A DNA stretch of 26,933 nt from Pelargonium nanum (GCA_036897485.1 JAYMTF010001042.1:1-26933); one strand, 5' to 3'; shown: positions 11,901-23,800, counted from the stretch's first letter. The notes: generated by a model from the sequence alone, not told the origin. Translations and numbers: made by a program.

Positions 11901-13110
11901 ATACAAAATTTGAGATGTTTTAACATTTTTGTGAAACAAATATTTTATCTTATTTCAGCTACCTCTATGCACATTTAATTACCTTTTTATACATTCCAAG
12001 TAGACGAGCTAAGTCCAACAAAATACTTTATTACATATAAGATGAAACTGTTGAATATTATACAACAAATTTAAGGAGATTAAGAATAACACTCAGTTAC
12101 AAATATTCATCATTCATCTAAATATGTTGGCCTAATATTACTGATAATTTACCCATATATATATTATATATATGTGATAGATATAGATTTGTGTGTGTGT
12201 TTTAATTTTCTTGACTAGTATACCAAAACAAAAAAAAAAAGTGTTAATTAGTGGGTTGTTGGAAATAAAAATGAGATTAAGAGAAAAGGTTATTGGGAAT
12301 TCTTTGCAGAGAGGTTATGGTGAGAGAGCTGAAAAGGACCAATAATGCTATGTAGGATAGCAGACAGAGGGTTGCTTTTTGGGTACTTGGGGAATAAAAT
12401 GCTGTCTCTCTACGAGGATTGGCGTGAACATTTGATTGAGAACACAACAAACCATTTTATTTCTTCATTTTCATTTATCTACTACTTTACATATTCATAT
12501 ACAAAAAACAAACTAATCATAAACAAAAATAAAAATTCATTTTCATCCCTCAACTGACCATTACTAGCCTCTTTCCATTGCTTTATAGTTTTTGAATTTG
12601 ATTTTCAGCTGGCCTTGTCTCTCCATTCAAAGAAGCAACCTACTTACATTTTGAATTGTGGGTCCCTCTTTTTATGAAATCCCATTTGCTCAAAGAATAT
12701 CACAGCCCAAAAGTGTATATAGCAGAAAGAAAAAGGAGCATTACTTAATTATATTGCTAATACTCTCCTATTAAAAGCATATGATCACCTTATTATAAAA
12801 TTCTAATGCTGCAAGATTGGAAATCTTCTTTGCAGCTTTTCATCATCTTGGACTTCAAATTTTTATGGGGCAACTGCATCATGCCACTCCATTTTCACTC
12901 TACTTGTTTTGCAACTCCCAACAATATATCAATTACTTAAAATTAAACCAGATGTGATTATTAGGTACATTTATGATTATTTGATAATTAATATTCATTT
13001 TAGGGAGTGTAGAGAGTACCCTTTAGAGGAACACAACATTGGGTTATAAACAAGATAGTAGTACACTCTGCAAAAATAAAAAGCAATGAAGTGGAAATAA
13101 AAAGCTGCCA
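8919..13110. other. Gene-poor region upstream of the SMXL gene
   Basis: About 4.2 kb of AT-rich DNA without a supported gene. Between about 9815 and 9950 several TGACCAA / TTGGTCA words in both orientations suggest a decayed inverted-repeat element. Between about 11505 and 11615, GTGTTTAGTAAA and TTTACCAAACAAA face each other, like a small hAT-type MITE with eroded ends. The 109-codon minus frame at 10562-10891 has no recognisable domain. The last kilobase would hold distal promoter elements of the downstream gene, but I cannot assign specific sites. Confidence 0.5.
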
Positions 13111-13119
13111 ATATATATA
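13111..13119 (+). promoter_or_regulatory. Probable TATA box of the SMXL gene
   Basis: ATATATATAG occurs about 305 bases before the start codon in an AT-rich segment, just upstream of a CT-rich leader (about 13222-13256) typical of plant 5' UTRs. Transcription would then start around 13140-13150, giving a leader of about 280 nt. Other AT-rich words nearby could serve instead. Confidence 0.45.
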
Positions 13120-13153
13120 GATTAAAATTTTAAATAAATAAAAATACAAATCC

Positions 13154-13345
13154 ATGACCATAACAAGAAGTATAAAGATGGTAGTGTGGTCAAGTCTTGT
13201 TCCTCTCTACTTACCTTGTTCAGCTCCTCCTCTCTTTTTTTTCTCTCTCTCACTCAAGCACAAGAAACTGAAACCTCAAGCAGAACCAGCAGGAGCTTGG
13301 TTTGTAGTAGTTGGTGTGGTTAGGGTTTTGGAGAAGAAAGATTGA
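13154..13345 (+). other. Upstream ORF in the SMXL leader (63 codons)
   Basis: An ATG at 13154, with a second in-frame ATG at 13178, opens a 63-codon frame that ends 78 bases before the main start codon. It does not overlap the main coding region. If the transcript starts near the proposed TATA position, the first ATG would be very close to the cap and could be skipped, leaving the second. I recognise no conserved peptide. Whether it is translated or represses the main ORF cannot be told from sequence. Confidence 0.35.
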
Positions 13346-13423
13346 GAAGTGTTTGTTTCAAGATAGATAGGAAGAGAGAAGCAACTAGGGGGGTGGTGGG
13401 GGGTGGGGTGTGGTGGCTAAGTG

Positions 13424-16400
13424 ATGCGTGCAGGAGCTTGTGCGGTTCAGCAGACCCTCACTTCCGAGGCTGCTTCAGTCTTGAAGCACTCCCTCACCTT
13501 GGCTCGCCGCCGCGGCCATGCTCAGGTCACTCCCCTCCACGTCGCCGCCACCTTGCTCAGCTCCCGGGCCAGCCTCTTGCGGAGGGCTTGTCTCAAATCC
13601 CAGCCTCCGCCACCGCCACCTCCGCTGCTAACCCACCAGTCCAATCTTATCACCCATAATTATCACCACCACCCTCTCCAGTGTAGGGCTCTCGAGCTCT
13701 GCTTCAACGTGGCGCTCAACCGCCTCCCGACCACCCCGGGGCCGCTGCTCCACGGCCAGCCGTCCCTCTCCAACGCCCTCATCGCGGCGCTGAAGAGGGC
13801 GCAGGCCCACCAGCGGCGGGGGTGCATCGCGCAGCAGCAGCAACAGCCGCTGCTGACGATAAAGGTGGAGCTGGAGCAGCTCATTATATCGATCTTGGAT
13901 GACCCGAGCGTCAGCCGGGTCATGCGGGAGGCTGGATTCTCCTCCACCGCCGTCAAGAACAACGTTGAAGACTCATCGTCGTCCTCCTCCGTCTTCCACT
14001 GCTACGCCGGCGCCTCCGCTTCCGCCGCTGCCGGTGTCTTCTCCTCCCCTTGCTCTCCTTCGCGAGATCAAAACCCTAACCCTAGCTCCACCTTCTGGCA
14101 GACTCATTTCTTAACCTACTCTTCGGATCATCATCATCGTCAAAACAATGTCAACCCGGTTCTCTTCTCCTCCCCCTCCACCTCGCCGCCGCCTCTCAAG
14201 AAACCGGCGGCGGTTCAAGAAAACGACGTGAAGTTGGTTCTTGAAGTGCTGCTGAGGAAGCAGGATAAGAAGAAGAACGCGGTGGTCGTTGGGGACAGCG
14301 TGTCGGCGGCAGAAGCGATAGCGGCGGAGGTGGTGAAGAGGGTGGAGAGAGGCGAGGTCCCGGAGGAGCTCAAGTCGGTGCGGTTCGTGAAGTTCCAGTT
14401 CACGCCGGTGGTGATGAGGTTCATGAAAAGAGCCGATGTGGACATGAACGTGTCCGAACTGAAAAGAAAAGTGGACTACACTCTCACAACAGAAGGTGGC
14501 GGTGGCGGTGGAGTCATTATATACGCCGGAGACTTGAAGTGGACAGTAGAGACGTCGGCGGCCGGAGAGTACAATCCGGTGGATCACCTGGTGGCGGAGA
14601 TGGGAAGGTTAATGATGGAGTACAATAGCAATAGAAACAAGAAGGTGTGGCTGATGGGAACAGCAAGCTACCAGACTTACATGAGGACCCAAATAAAGCA
14701 ACCTTCACTTGACCTTCAATGGAGTCTTCATGCTGTTTCTGTACCCTCTGCTGATCTTGCTTTGACCCTCCATGCTAATTCCAGGTAATTAAACTAATTA
14801 TATGAGTTTGAGGTTTCAGATTCGAGACTCAGTTGTTACGCTTGTTTATAAAGAAACCTAATTATACGAGTATCGTACCTTAATATGTCTAGTAAAGACT
14901 TGTTGCATGTCCTTTTACTGTATGTTTTTTATTAGTTCTTGATTGAATTGAATTTGAACAAGATGTGAATGAAGACAGAAAAAGATGTGTAAATATGAAT
15001 CAGTGTGGTCCTGTAGATTGTTGTTGTTTTGTTGCTAAAAATTTGTCTGGATATATAGGTACGTACCCACTGAGTCTGTTGCAGATTTCTACTTAGAGAA
15101 AATTGATAGACATAAAAGTTATTCCAGCATGCATAGGCAAGCTTGCTTTTCATTTTGCTCCTTGTCGTTTCCACAATTTTCTTTTTCCAAATCCAAAAAG
15201 AAAGTCTCATAAATTCCAGGAAAATCTTGGTTGCTAGCACAGCATGCTTTCGCTTTTTTGAACATTTCTTTCACCTTTTGAATATGCCTCTTATTTGTCT
15301 CTTCTCATGTATGTGCCTAGCATACCTTTATTTTTATTTGTTCTTGTGTCTCATTTTAAGAACAATAATTAATTAATTAATTAATTGAAATTGATTATGG
15401 TTTTGTAGTGTCCATGATTCAAAGATGGGGTTGGAGACAAAGCCATTTGCTAAGGACGATGAACAAGATTATAAGCTATGTGGAGAGTGTAAATCTAGCT
15501 ACGAAAAAGAAGCACAACTCTTCAAATCAACACAGAACAAACTCTTGCCTTCCTGGCTGCACCAGGAAGACCATCAAAAGGTGCAAATTATTTGAAGCTA
15601 CTATATTATGATTCAATCAAGAATTTATAGTTCTAATTACGATTCTTGTTGATTGAAATTGTACAGGACGATTTGGTTGAGCTGAAGAGGAAGTGGAACA
15701 GATTGTGCCACGGTCTCCACCAAGAGAGGTCTATTTCACACAATAAGCAGAGCTTGTATGGGAAGAGCTACTCGTACAACTCATCGTACCCTTGGTGGCC
15801 TACCAAGAACAGCTCCAACTCCATCTCATTCGTGGACTCGCCATTGAAGCCGAACCAAAGCTCCAACTTGGTGCCCCGTTTCAGGAGGCAACAATCTTGC
15901 ACCATCGACTTCAATTTCGGTAACACGAAGCAAGATCAGCAGGCAGCAGAGCCGAGCTTGGATTCTCTCAAGAACAGTCCTCAAGGCAAGGAAGTGAGGG
16001 TCACTCTTGCCCTCGGAAACTATGAAGAAACGAAGATCAGTAGCATGAGTACAATGCAGCAAGATCGCGATCGGATATCCAAGATTTTACTAGAGAATGT
16101 CCCGTGGCAATCGGAGACAATTGGTTCAATTGTAGAGGCCTTGATTGATCCCAAATCGAACAAGAATGAGAAATGGATGCTGATTCAGGGCAACGACAGG
16201 ATCGGGAAGAGACGATTGGCTCACGCGATTGCAGAATCAATATGCGGGTCTCCTGATTTAGTCCTGCACATGAACATGAGGAAGAGAGACAACGAATCGA
16301 CCCCGAGCTCCGAGGTTCTTGGGAGGGCATTGAGGAACCACGAGAAGCTTGTGGTACTTGTGGAAGATGTGGATTTGGCCGATACCCAGTTCTTGAAATT

Positions 16401-17226
16401 CCTCGCCGACGGCTTCGAGACGGGAAAGTTTGGATCTTGCAGTAGCTGCCGAGCAGTGTTCGTTCTGACCAAGAGCGACAACATTGGGTGCGAGGATTGG
16501 AGGAAGGAGCAAGACTGTGTGATCCAAATGAAGCTCAAGGTCAGCGAGACAATACTATCATCTCCGGCCAGTTTCGGGTCTGATCACAAGCGAAAAGCAG
16601 AGAGAGACTTGGACTTATCAAGCAAGAATGTATCAAAGAGTCCAAGAATTGAAGAAGCTATGGGTGTAGTGGACAATAGTAGTGGCGTGTTCAAGAAGCA
16701 ATCAAGCTTCAACACATTGGACCTCAACATTCGGGCGGAGGAGGAGGAGGAGGAGAGCGAGGAGAGAGTGGGCGGGGAAGTGAGTCCTATCTCGAGCGAC
16801 TTGACCGGAGAGACAGGGGGAAATGAGTTCTTGGAGTCCATCGAGAGGCGGTTTACGTTCAACGGGGAGGCGGGAGGGGACGGAGAGACTCGAGAAGGGG
16901 TGGTGAGGAGGATCGGGGGATGCTTCGAGGAGGTGTTCGGGGGGCGAGAAAATAGGGTTAGGTTTAGTGTGGAGGAGAGGGTGGTAGAGGAGATAATAGG
17001 AGGGTTTGGGACATTTGTGAACAGCTCGTTTGAGAAGTGGCTAAAAGACGTTTTTCAAACGAGCTTGAAAAGGGTAGAAAATGGGGGGAAGGGTGAGGAG
17101 GGTATAGGTTTAAAAATTAGGCTTTGTTTTGGGGGTAAAGGTAAAGAAGGGGAGGGGGTGTTGTGGGATGGATACATGGGTTCAAGTCTTCCCAAGAAAA
17201 TCCAACTTGTTTCTTTCATGGACTAA
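13424..17226 (+). CDS. SMAX1-LIKE protein, SMXL3/4/5 clade (3 exons)
   Basis: Exons are 13424-14784, 15409-15580 and 15667-17226, with GT-AG introns of 624 and 86 bp and phases that join cleanly. They encode 1030 residues. The ATG at 13424 gives the family N-terminus [12 protein letters not shown]; the codon before it is GTG, not a start. Residues 1 to about 180 form the double Clp-N region. VLEVLLRK...VVVGDS (269-292) begins the first degenerate ATPase-like domain. Exon 2 adds a CxxC (478, 481) and the conserved [11 protein letters not shown] degenerate P-loop GNDRIGKR lies at 686-693. The EAR motif LDLNI is at 862-866, followed by a Glu run. EAR motifs recruit TOPLESS-type corepressors, so a nuclear transcriptional regulator is expected. 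The RGKT degron motif of strigolactone/karrikin-degraded members is absent, which is why I place it with SMXL3/4/5, regulators of phloem formation in Arabidopsis. Clade assignment is from memory of motifs. Confidence 0.93.
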
Positions 17227-17611
17227 ATCAATGTGGCCTTCTTCTACTCCATATTCTCTGTAAAATTCCATCACAAATTGAAGAGCCACCACATTTTGTC
17301 CTTTTTGTATCTTTTTCTTCTGATGATAAAATAGAATGTGTTTTTTTGGGGTTTAATGTTGTTTCTCCATGCATGCTGATATTCCATCTATAATGATTCT
17401 GCAAGTTTCTGAAGTAGTAAGAACACTTAATAAGGCAAGTGGTAGATTTCATTTGATCTCTTGAAGTCACAGCTTCGAACCTCGGTGTTGATATGTTCGC
17501 TGATAAAAAAAATGTTTTTTTAAGTAGTATTTCTCTTATTTCTCTTTCTTGTTTGGATGTAATATAAATACTAAATAGGAACAACTCCTTAACTTACACA
17601 ATCATACTCCA
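17227..17611 (+). other. SMXL 3' UTR and downstream flank
   Basis: T-rich sequence after the stop codon, without a continuing frame. A canonical AATAAA is not obvious; AT-rich variants such as GATAAAATAG (about 17323) and AATATAAATACTAAATA (about 17560) could direct polyadenylation. The end of the transcript is not fixed. A SINE-like insert sits inside this stretch. Confidence 0.45.
17412..17529 (+). mobile_element. Possible short SINE in the SMXL 3' region
   Basis: GGCAAGTGGTAGA (about 17434) resembles an A box and GCTTCGAACCTCGG (about 17471) resembles a B box, with spacing close to that of a tRNA. An A-run follows near 17503-17511. The 8-base word AAGTAGTA flanks the segment at 17412-17419 and 17522-17529 and may be a short target-site duplication. 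The flanking repeat is short enough to be chance, so this is tentative. Confidence 0.35.
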
Positions 17612-17615
17612 ACTT

Positions 17616-17760
17616 AAGCATGAGAGATTACCAATTGGATGTATCTCACTTAAAATGAGTTCGCATGCCCATATGGCTACAAATCGACAAGCATGAGAGA
17701 TTACCAATTGGGTGTATCTCACTTAAAATGAGTTTGGATGCCCAGATGGCTACAAATCGT
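17616..17760. repeat. Two-copy tandem duplication, 73-bp unit
   Basis: Both units contain GCATGAGAGATTACCAATTGG (17618 and 17691), then TGTATCTCACTTAAAATGAG, then GGCTACAAATCG. They differ at only a handful of positions, so the duplication is fairly young. Non-coding. Confidence 0.85.
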
Positions 17761-20540
17761 TGACCTGTGATCAATGACTATTTCGAACGAAGCGGAGTGT
17801 AGACATAAATATCCATCAAGGGCTTATGAAGTGAGAAGGTCTTATGAGGAGGCTAGCGAAACTTAGAGGTGTCATGTGTAATCTTAAGAAGCTTATGAGG
17901 GCTTATGAGGGGGTGTGATATCCATTTGCGAGAAGCAGCGGCCAAGATGAGGGTCACATGTAGTGATAGTCGTTCCATGGCACCATCGAAGGGGTCGCGA
18001 AGTAGGCACGTATAGGCAACGTCGGAAAGAATATATGAGTAGACCCGCAAGGGATAGAAATTAGGTCTCGAAAGTATAAAAATGAATTCGGAGTAGTCAA
18101 ATTAGGCTATGGGACTTTACACACAGAACACGGGTTTCAAATAAGGGTAAAAGTCATTTGGGGTTGAAACTGGTTTTAAATGGAGTTGAAACAATCCAAA
18201 ATAGTTGTTCAATTTTGGCACTGAATTGGTTGAACGGATTGAATTCCAATTTGACCGTGTGGTTTAGTCAGACCACGTGGCCATGATATGATGTTACACG
18301 ATATAGGTACGCCTTCCACGTGGAAAATGCTTAGTGGAGGAGCGAGAGACGACGGTCCAGTGTAGTTGAGTGAGCTTAAGCTTGATCTAACCAATCAATG
18401 TTGAATTGACAACTCAGTGACTCAGGAGACCAAATTGGCCGAATCAGAACTACCAATGTGGTCAACTTCATTCAACTTAACTCTTGTTTTGTTTGTTCTT
18501 TTTCTTAATATTAGTTTTTTTTTGTGTGTGATGGAGAACGCTTTGGCTTTGTGACTTAACGATAAATTTATTTCAAATCCGTTATCAATCTAACTTTACT
18601 CTAAAGAGCTCAAATTTTGCTTTTAACATCAAAGTTGAAGATAATATGAATAGGTTTTGAATACACTTGAGGACTCCGTAGTATGTGATTTTTTTACTAT
18701 CATCAAGTTGAATGATGTCCAACAAAAAAAATGTAAGCTTATAAAGTTAAAAATTCAACTAATACAAATAAATAGCGACATTCCTTGATCCCTTTGTCTC
18801 AATCTAAAACTCTCCAAGAAGATTTATTCCGTACAAACTATAGAGATTAATTATTTGTTGTAGCTAAGTATTAAGATTAGGTAGGCCACAAAAAACAATT
18901 GAATGCATTCCTCTCAGTTGGTTTCTACTCTATAAAAATCTAAATAATGTTAGCCACTAACCAAAAATCACCTTTCATGAATACTAACAAACCATCTGCA
19001 TGTAGGCATTAGTTAAATGGTAGATCTGTTTACCAATTTATAATAAGATCACATCAAGCCTTTCAAATAAAATTAATTTAAGATTAGACAATGGTTAATC
19101 ATTACAATAATATACTAATTATTCTATTCCATGACACAAATCCTCGTTGCTAAATAATTGAATAAGAAATACAAATACATATCAAAAGAGAAAAGGGAAG
19201 AACATATATCAATTGCACCTTTTGATCCATACCATTAATTGCTATTGTTTTAGCTTCAATGGAAGGTGGTGGAACTGGAACTCACTCATCACAAATAATA
19301 TTATCTGTGTAATTGTTTATAGCTCCATGGGCTAATCTTTTGAGTGCAATCAATTCAATACCCACTAATATGTTTGTCATCATAGCTTAAGAAAAAGAAG
19401 AGCAATGATGCATTGTTCATTGGGCTTTTGAACATGGCCCATACCATCTTGTTTGTTTGAGAGATGAGACCATGCACACTCACTTTGACCTGAAAATAGC
19501 AAAACCATCATCATTGCACCAAGCGCCGGTTTGTGGGGTCTAATTGCTAATTGCTATGATACAACACTATCATTATTTCATTTTTCATCTTTTCTATGTT
19601 GTGGCAATCAAATTATGTATCTCCTTTTACAACAAACAAAAAAAGCACTCAAGTGTCCTACTTTGTATCATAGGGGAATCATGCTTCCTAGTGTCATTTT
19701 CCATTACATATATTTTCTATTATAAGCATTAAACCTTTCAAAACAACAATTTGGGACAAATAATGTGAATATGCCTTCCTTGGATGATTTTTTATGTTAC
19801 ATAACTATAGATATTGATATCAAAATAAGAATTCAGTGGCCTCCATAAATTAAAGTTTAGTGCCAATTTCTTTTCTTTGAACCAATATCTACAAGACATG
19901 ATAAGCCTAAATTCTACCTTTTCTTATTGGGCTATCATTACTTGGGCCCCTTTACCTCTTCTTTCTTTATACCTATTTAGTGCTACAAAAGAGCATTCAA
20001 TTATCTTCCATTAGTGCTCATTTTTGTAATACTCCTACTGTTTTTCTCATATACATTGTTGTACTTGAGAGTTGAGGCACAAATAGTCAATCCTATTACA
20101 AATTTACAACATCAAATGTCCCTTCATTTGAAATCCAAATTAAAGCCAGTGAATTTGAAGTGCACACAGTAAATAACATGCAGCTCAAATTTCACAACTA
20201 CAGATAGTGTGGTTGGTTATATATCTGTAAAACCACAATGGAATGTTCCATTGATATTTTATTCTAAAGGAAACAAAAGCTTCAAGTAATCATGAGACAA
20301 TTTAGCAACTTGCTTGTTTGTCTGAGGATGATTATCACCTTTATGAATAATTGAGAGGACAATTATTTTGATACATTCATACATAGAGAGACCTGCACCT
20401 GACTAAAGATAAATAACCCCACCAGAATTATTCCATTTTCAGATTAACAAACAATCAAAGCAAGTCGAGCCGTAAAAGATTATCAGAATAGTCAAAAGAG
20501 ACTTGCAACTTCACTACTATACATTGATGTTACAGAACTT
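17761..20540. other. Intergenic DNA between the two convergent genes
   Basis: No supported gene. From about 17800 to 18360 composition is more GC-rich than the flanks, with repeated CTTATGAGG words and two CACGTG G-boxes (18274-18279 and 18317-18322, the second within the palindrome TTCCACGTGGAA). This may be a decayed LTR-type or other element, but no termini are visible. From 18400 to 20540 the sequence is ordinary AT-rich DNA. Short open frames at 19531-19732 have no recognisable features. Confidence 0.5.
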
Positions 20541-20805
20541 ACAAATTATTGAAACAGAGGAAAAAACCTAGGATAGAGCTGTTAAAGAATGAGGTAAAAA
20601 TCAATTAACTTTACAGATTGGCGAAGAAATCAGGTACACAAAAATAGTGTCACTATGGCACTATGGGATCTAATCTACGTTTCGGGTTAATATTATATGT
20701 AAAAATTGCCTTATTAGTTAATGTAGCGTACAAAAGGGTGGCTAAATATAGTACTTCCCGCCCCCACTCGCAAACTGTTGAAGGAAAATTGAAACCAGTT
20801 AGAGC
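20541..20805 (-). other. Probable 3' UTR of the TT9-like gene
   Basis: Sequence immediately after the TAA stop at 20808-20806, read leftwards on the minus strand. No open frame continues. TTTTATT at about 20257-20263, an AATAAAA on the minus strand, lies farther downstream and is one candidate polyadenylation signal; the real end is unknown. Confidence 0.4.
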
Positions 20806-23800
20806 TTACAACGAATTGGAAGGCATTGTACTTGAAGAGCAAGCCTGCTGTGTGTGTAGAGAGGACTTTAAATTATCTACACCTCTTTCGAGGGCAAGTA
20901 AAGGTTCAAGTCTTCTCTCAACCTCATTTCTTTGTATATCAATTTCCTCGAGGACCATAGCTAAGGCAGAGCTGCAAGATTGCTCATCTCTGAATGCAAG
21001 GGTCCATCTTCCATCAACTAAAGCTTTTGCCTTTGCTTTCCCATATACAGCAGACTTAGCAGGATCCACACGTGGTAGAGTGGATGGACGGATTCTCAAA
21101 TGTAACCATCTCGGATGCTTATCATCAATTATGGGCTGGAGGCAGGAAAAGGAAAGATTATTCCCATTGAAAAGGAATCTCAGACTAGTACAAGCTCAAA
21201 TAAAGAATGTATCCACACAAAAAATAACAATAGAAGCTTTTCTAGTTCTGTTTATGTCTGATAAGCTAGAGCCTAGAGGACGCCTAAACAGTTGACACGA
21301 TAGAATTTGTTTCTAGGCCCTAATTTAGCTGTGAATGGAGAAGGCAGTATGTGGAGAACAAAAAAAGAAGAAGAGCAATCAATTTATCTTCTCGAAATGA
21401 TGCAATTCAAAAGAAAAGAGAAACAAAGGAGGAGCTTCACGGCAAAACATACATTGGAGCCCGCCAATGGCGCTGCGACACGAACGACTCCATGTTGCTG
21501 CTTCAGGGGTAATTCCTCTACAAGGACAACCCACCCAGATGTTCCCCGAGAGATCGCCAAGAAGCAAACATGGCGCTCTTTACCCCTTTCAAATGCAATT
21601 ATACAAGGCACTGCATCAACTGCATATGGTAGCAAGTAGCGTGATTCAACCATAAATACTTGGATTGCTTTACTCTTATCATCAAACCCACAGCATTAAA
21701 ACATTTGTCTACAAAATTGGAGGGAAATCTAAATATAAGATAATTGCTCCCTCCGTCCCAAAATGAGTGTCCTTGTTTCTATTTTGAGAAAAATTAAGGA
21801 GAAATTAGCTAGCATAGTACATTTACTCTTGTATACTCGTGATCATGTGTTAAGGATACAAACTTGTTGTAAGGATACTAATGGCAATTTGTATAACTAA
21901 ATAAAAAAGGAAAGAGTACCTCGTTTTGGGACAAAAATTTAAGAGAAACAAGACACTCATTTTGAGATTGAGGGAGTACTATTCACAAAACAGTAAAAAT
22001 GCAAGATGTAAAACTGACCAAGTTTTAACTCGGTGCCTGGCTTTGGACCTGAAACATCCACACCAGCAGTTGTTGCACGTGAGTTGGTAGGCACATCAAA
22101 TGGAGGATGAACAGGAGATTGCTCAGGCAAAGTTCTACCCTGGCAGAAAATTTGAAGTTGATAAAGCAGTACAAACACCTGAATACAAAGAGTGAGTGTT
22201 AGGGACAGAGGATATAAAAAGAAGCACCAGAAGGATCTACTAAATGTAAGTGCGTGTGTGTGTGTATGTACAAACACAAACACAAATGAATGATAAGAAT
22301 ACAAACACAAACCTTCACTAATTCCAGCATCCTTTCACCAGCAGCAAATGATGATTCAACCAGAATGTCTGTGGATAGAAAAGTACATTCATAAAATACA
22401 CATCAAGTATAAGTTAATTTCAAAAACCATCAATCCAAGCATCAGCTACCAAATTTTACCTTCAGGAGAGGACTTTTGCGATGGCAAGAACATGGACTTG
22501 GGTTCTTTTGGGGGGGACGATCCTTCAATTGCTACAAGTACAATATTACTTGCTTAAGCCATGAGTAGTCCACTTAATATACTAACTCATAGTAACAACA
22601 CTAAATTTACATAATACCTCTTTTGCACTTCTTCCATTCTTCACAAATGACAGTTACAAGTAGATCGGTCCATATTCCTCTTATCTCCTTTACAAGAGTA
22701 CTAGTGCAGTTCATGTAGGTGTCCTGCACATCAAGAGCCTACCATGTCAGTGACAGCATAAATCAGTAATTTAGAAAGTGTGGAGATGAAACCTAGCCGC
22801 GATTTTGACACCAGTGTCCAACAACTCTAATACCATGTTAAATTTATTTTATTGATGTGAATTACTTGTATTTTCTTATGAGAGAACTTTGTTGATGTAG
22901 CACTTTGTTATCACATGGCTCAGGGACTACTTGTTGGTAGTATGGTCAGATGAGAGGCTCATGGACTTAGTGTGTCCTCATGACTCAGGGACTACGTTTT
23001 GGTAGCAGTATGGACAAACAAAAAGGCTCGGGGACTAAGAGCGTCCTCATGACTCAGGGACTACGTTTTGGTAGCAGTATGGACAAACAAAAAGGCTCAG
23101 GGACTAAGAGCGTCCTCATGACTCAGGGACTACGTTTGGGTAGTAGTGTGGTCATATGAGACACTAAGGCCTGAAAGAACATAAGTTTGGAAAATAAGAA
23201 TCTGGACTGCTTCCTCCAACTAGGTGCATGGTGGCGCATAACGGCGAGGACAATGGCTCCAAGACAAAAGGCGATCAACCGACACTTTCTGATCACTGGT
23301 ATCTGGTTGAACAAAAGAAAGTGCTCAAAAAATCGGCTGGCTATTACAGGAACAGACCCTACGGTGTTGCTAAGATTCATTTCTTCTCCTATGGTTCTTC
23401 AATAGACTTGCTAACGTCACAAAGGTAATGGTCATCTTCAATAACTAGGGTGAAATTAAAAGAAAAGAAAGAGAAGAGACTAGGTTTTATTTACAAGATA
23501 CTACTCCCTATCACATGCAAGCATACCATGTGTAGGGAGGATGAAAAGAAAAACAAAATCTTGAATTACATCATGAAAGAATGAAATATTATTGAAAACC
23601 TTGAAGAAAGAAAATTAATTGGACGGGAAAGTAGCCAAAGGCTACCGCCGGAATTGCAAAGCTTCAAGAGACTCTCAAAACATATGATCAAAAGGCTCTG
23701 GTACCATGTCAAATTCATTCACATTAATAAAATAAATTTAGCATGGTATTGGAGCCTCTTGATCATATGTTTTGAGAACCACTTGAAGCTTTCGCAAATC

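Noticed and set aside
13421..13423. GTG immediately before the SMXL ATG taken as the start
   Set aside because: Plant genes start at ATG; the ATG at 13424 gives exactly the family N-terminus [12 protein letters not shown].
13628..14708. Several antisense open frames of 63-158 codons over SMXL exon 1
   Set aside because: They are mirror frames produced by the GC-rich coding exon, with no domain of their own.
15408..15611. A 67-codon frame over SMXL exon 2
   Set aside because: It reads the wrong frame; the correct frame, opened by the junction with exon 1, gives [10 protein letters not shown] and joins exon 3.
15826..16862. Antisense frames over SMXL exon 3
   Set aside because: Shadows of the genuine exon, with no independent support.
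20663..21295. A 210-codon plus-strand frame
   Set aside because: It is the complement of the last TT9-like exon, its 3' region and part of the adjacent intron; the minus strand gives the recognisable family sequence and proper splice sites.
21641..21680. Extending the TT9 exon at 21453-21619 farther upstream to include MVESRYLLPYA
   Set aside because: The acceptor ending TATGCAG at 21620 restores the phase with the previous exon and gives the continuous TELKLVDAVPC; the longer version fits less well.
22917..23165. Regular repeats considered as a CRISPR-like array
   Set aside because: Whole units are tandemly repeated without unique spacers, and the context is a plant intron.
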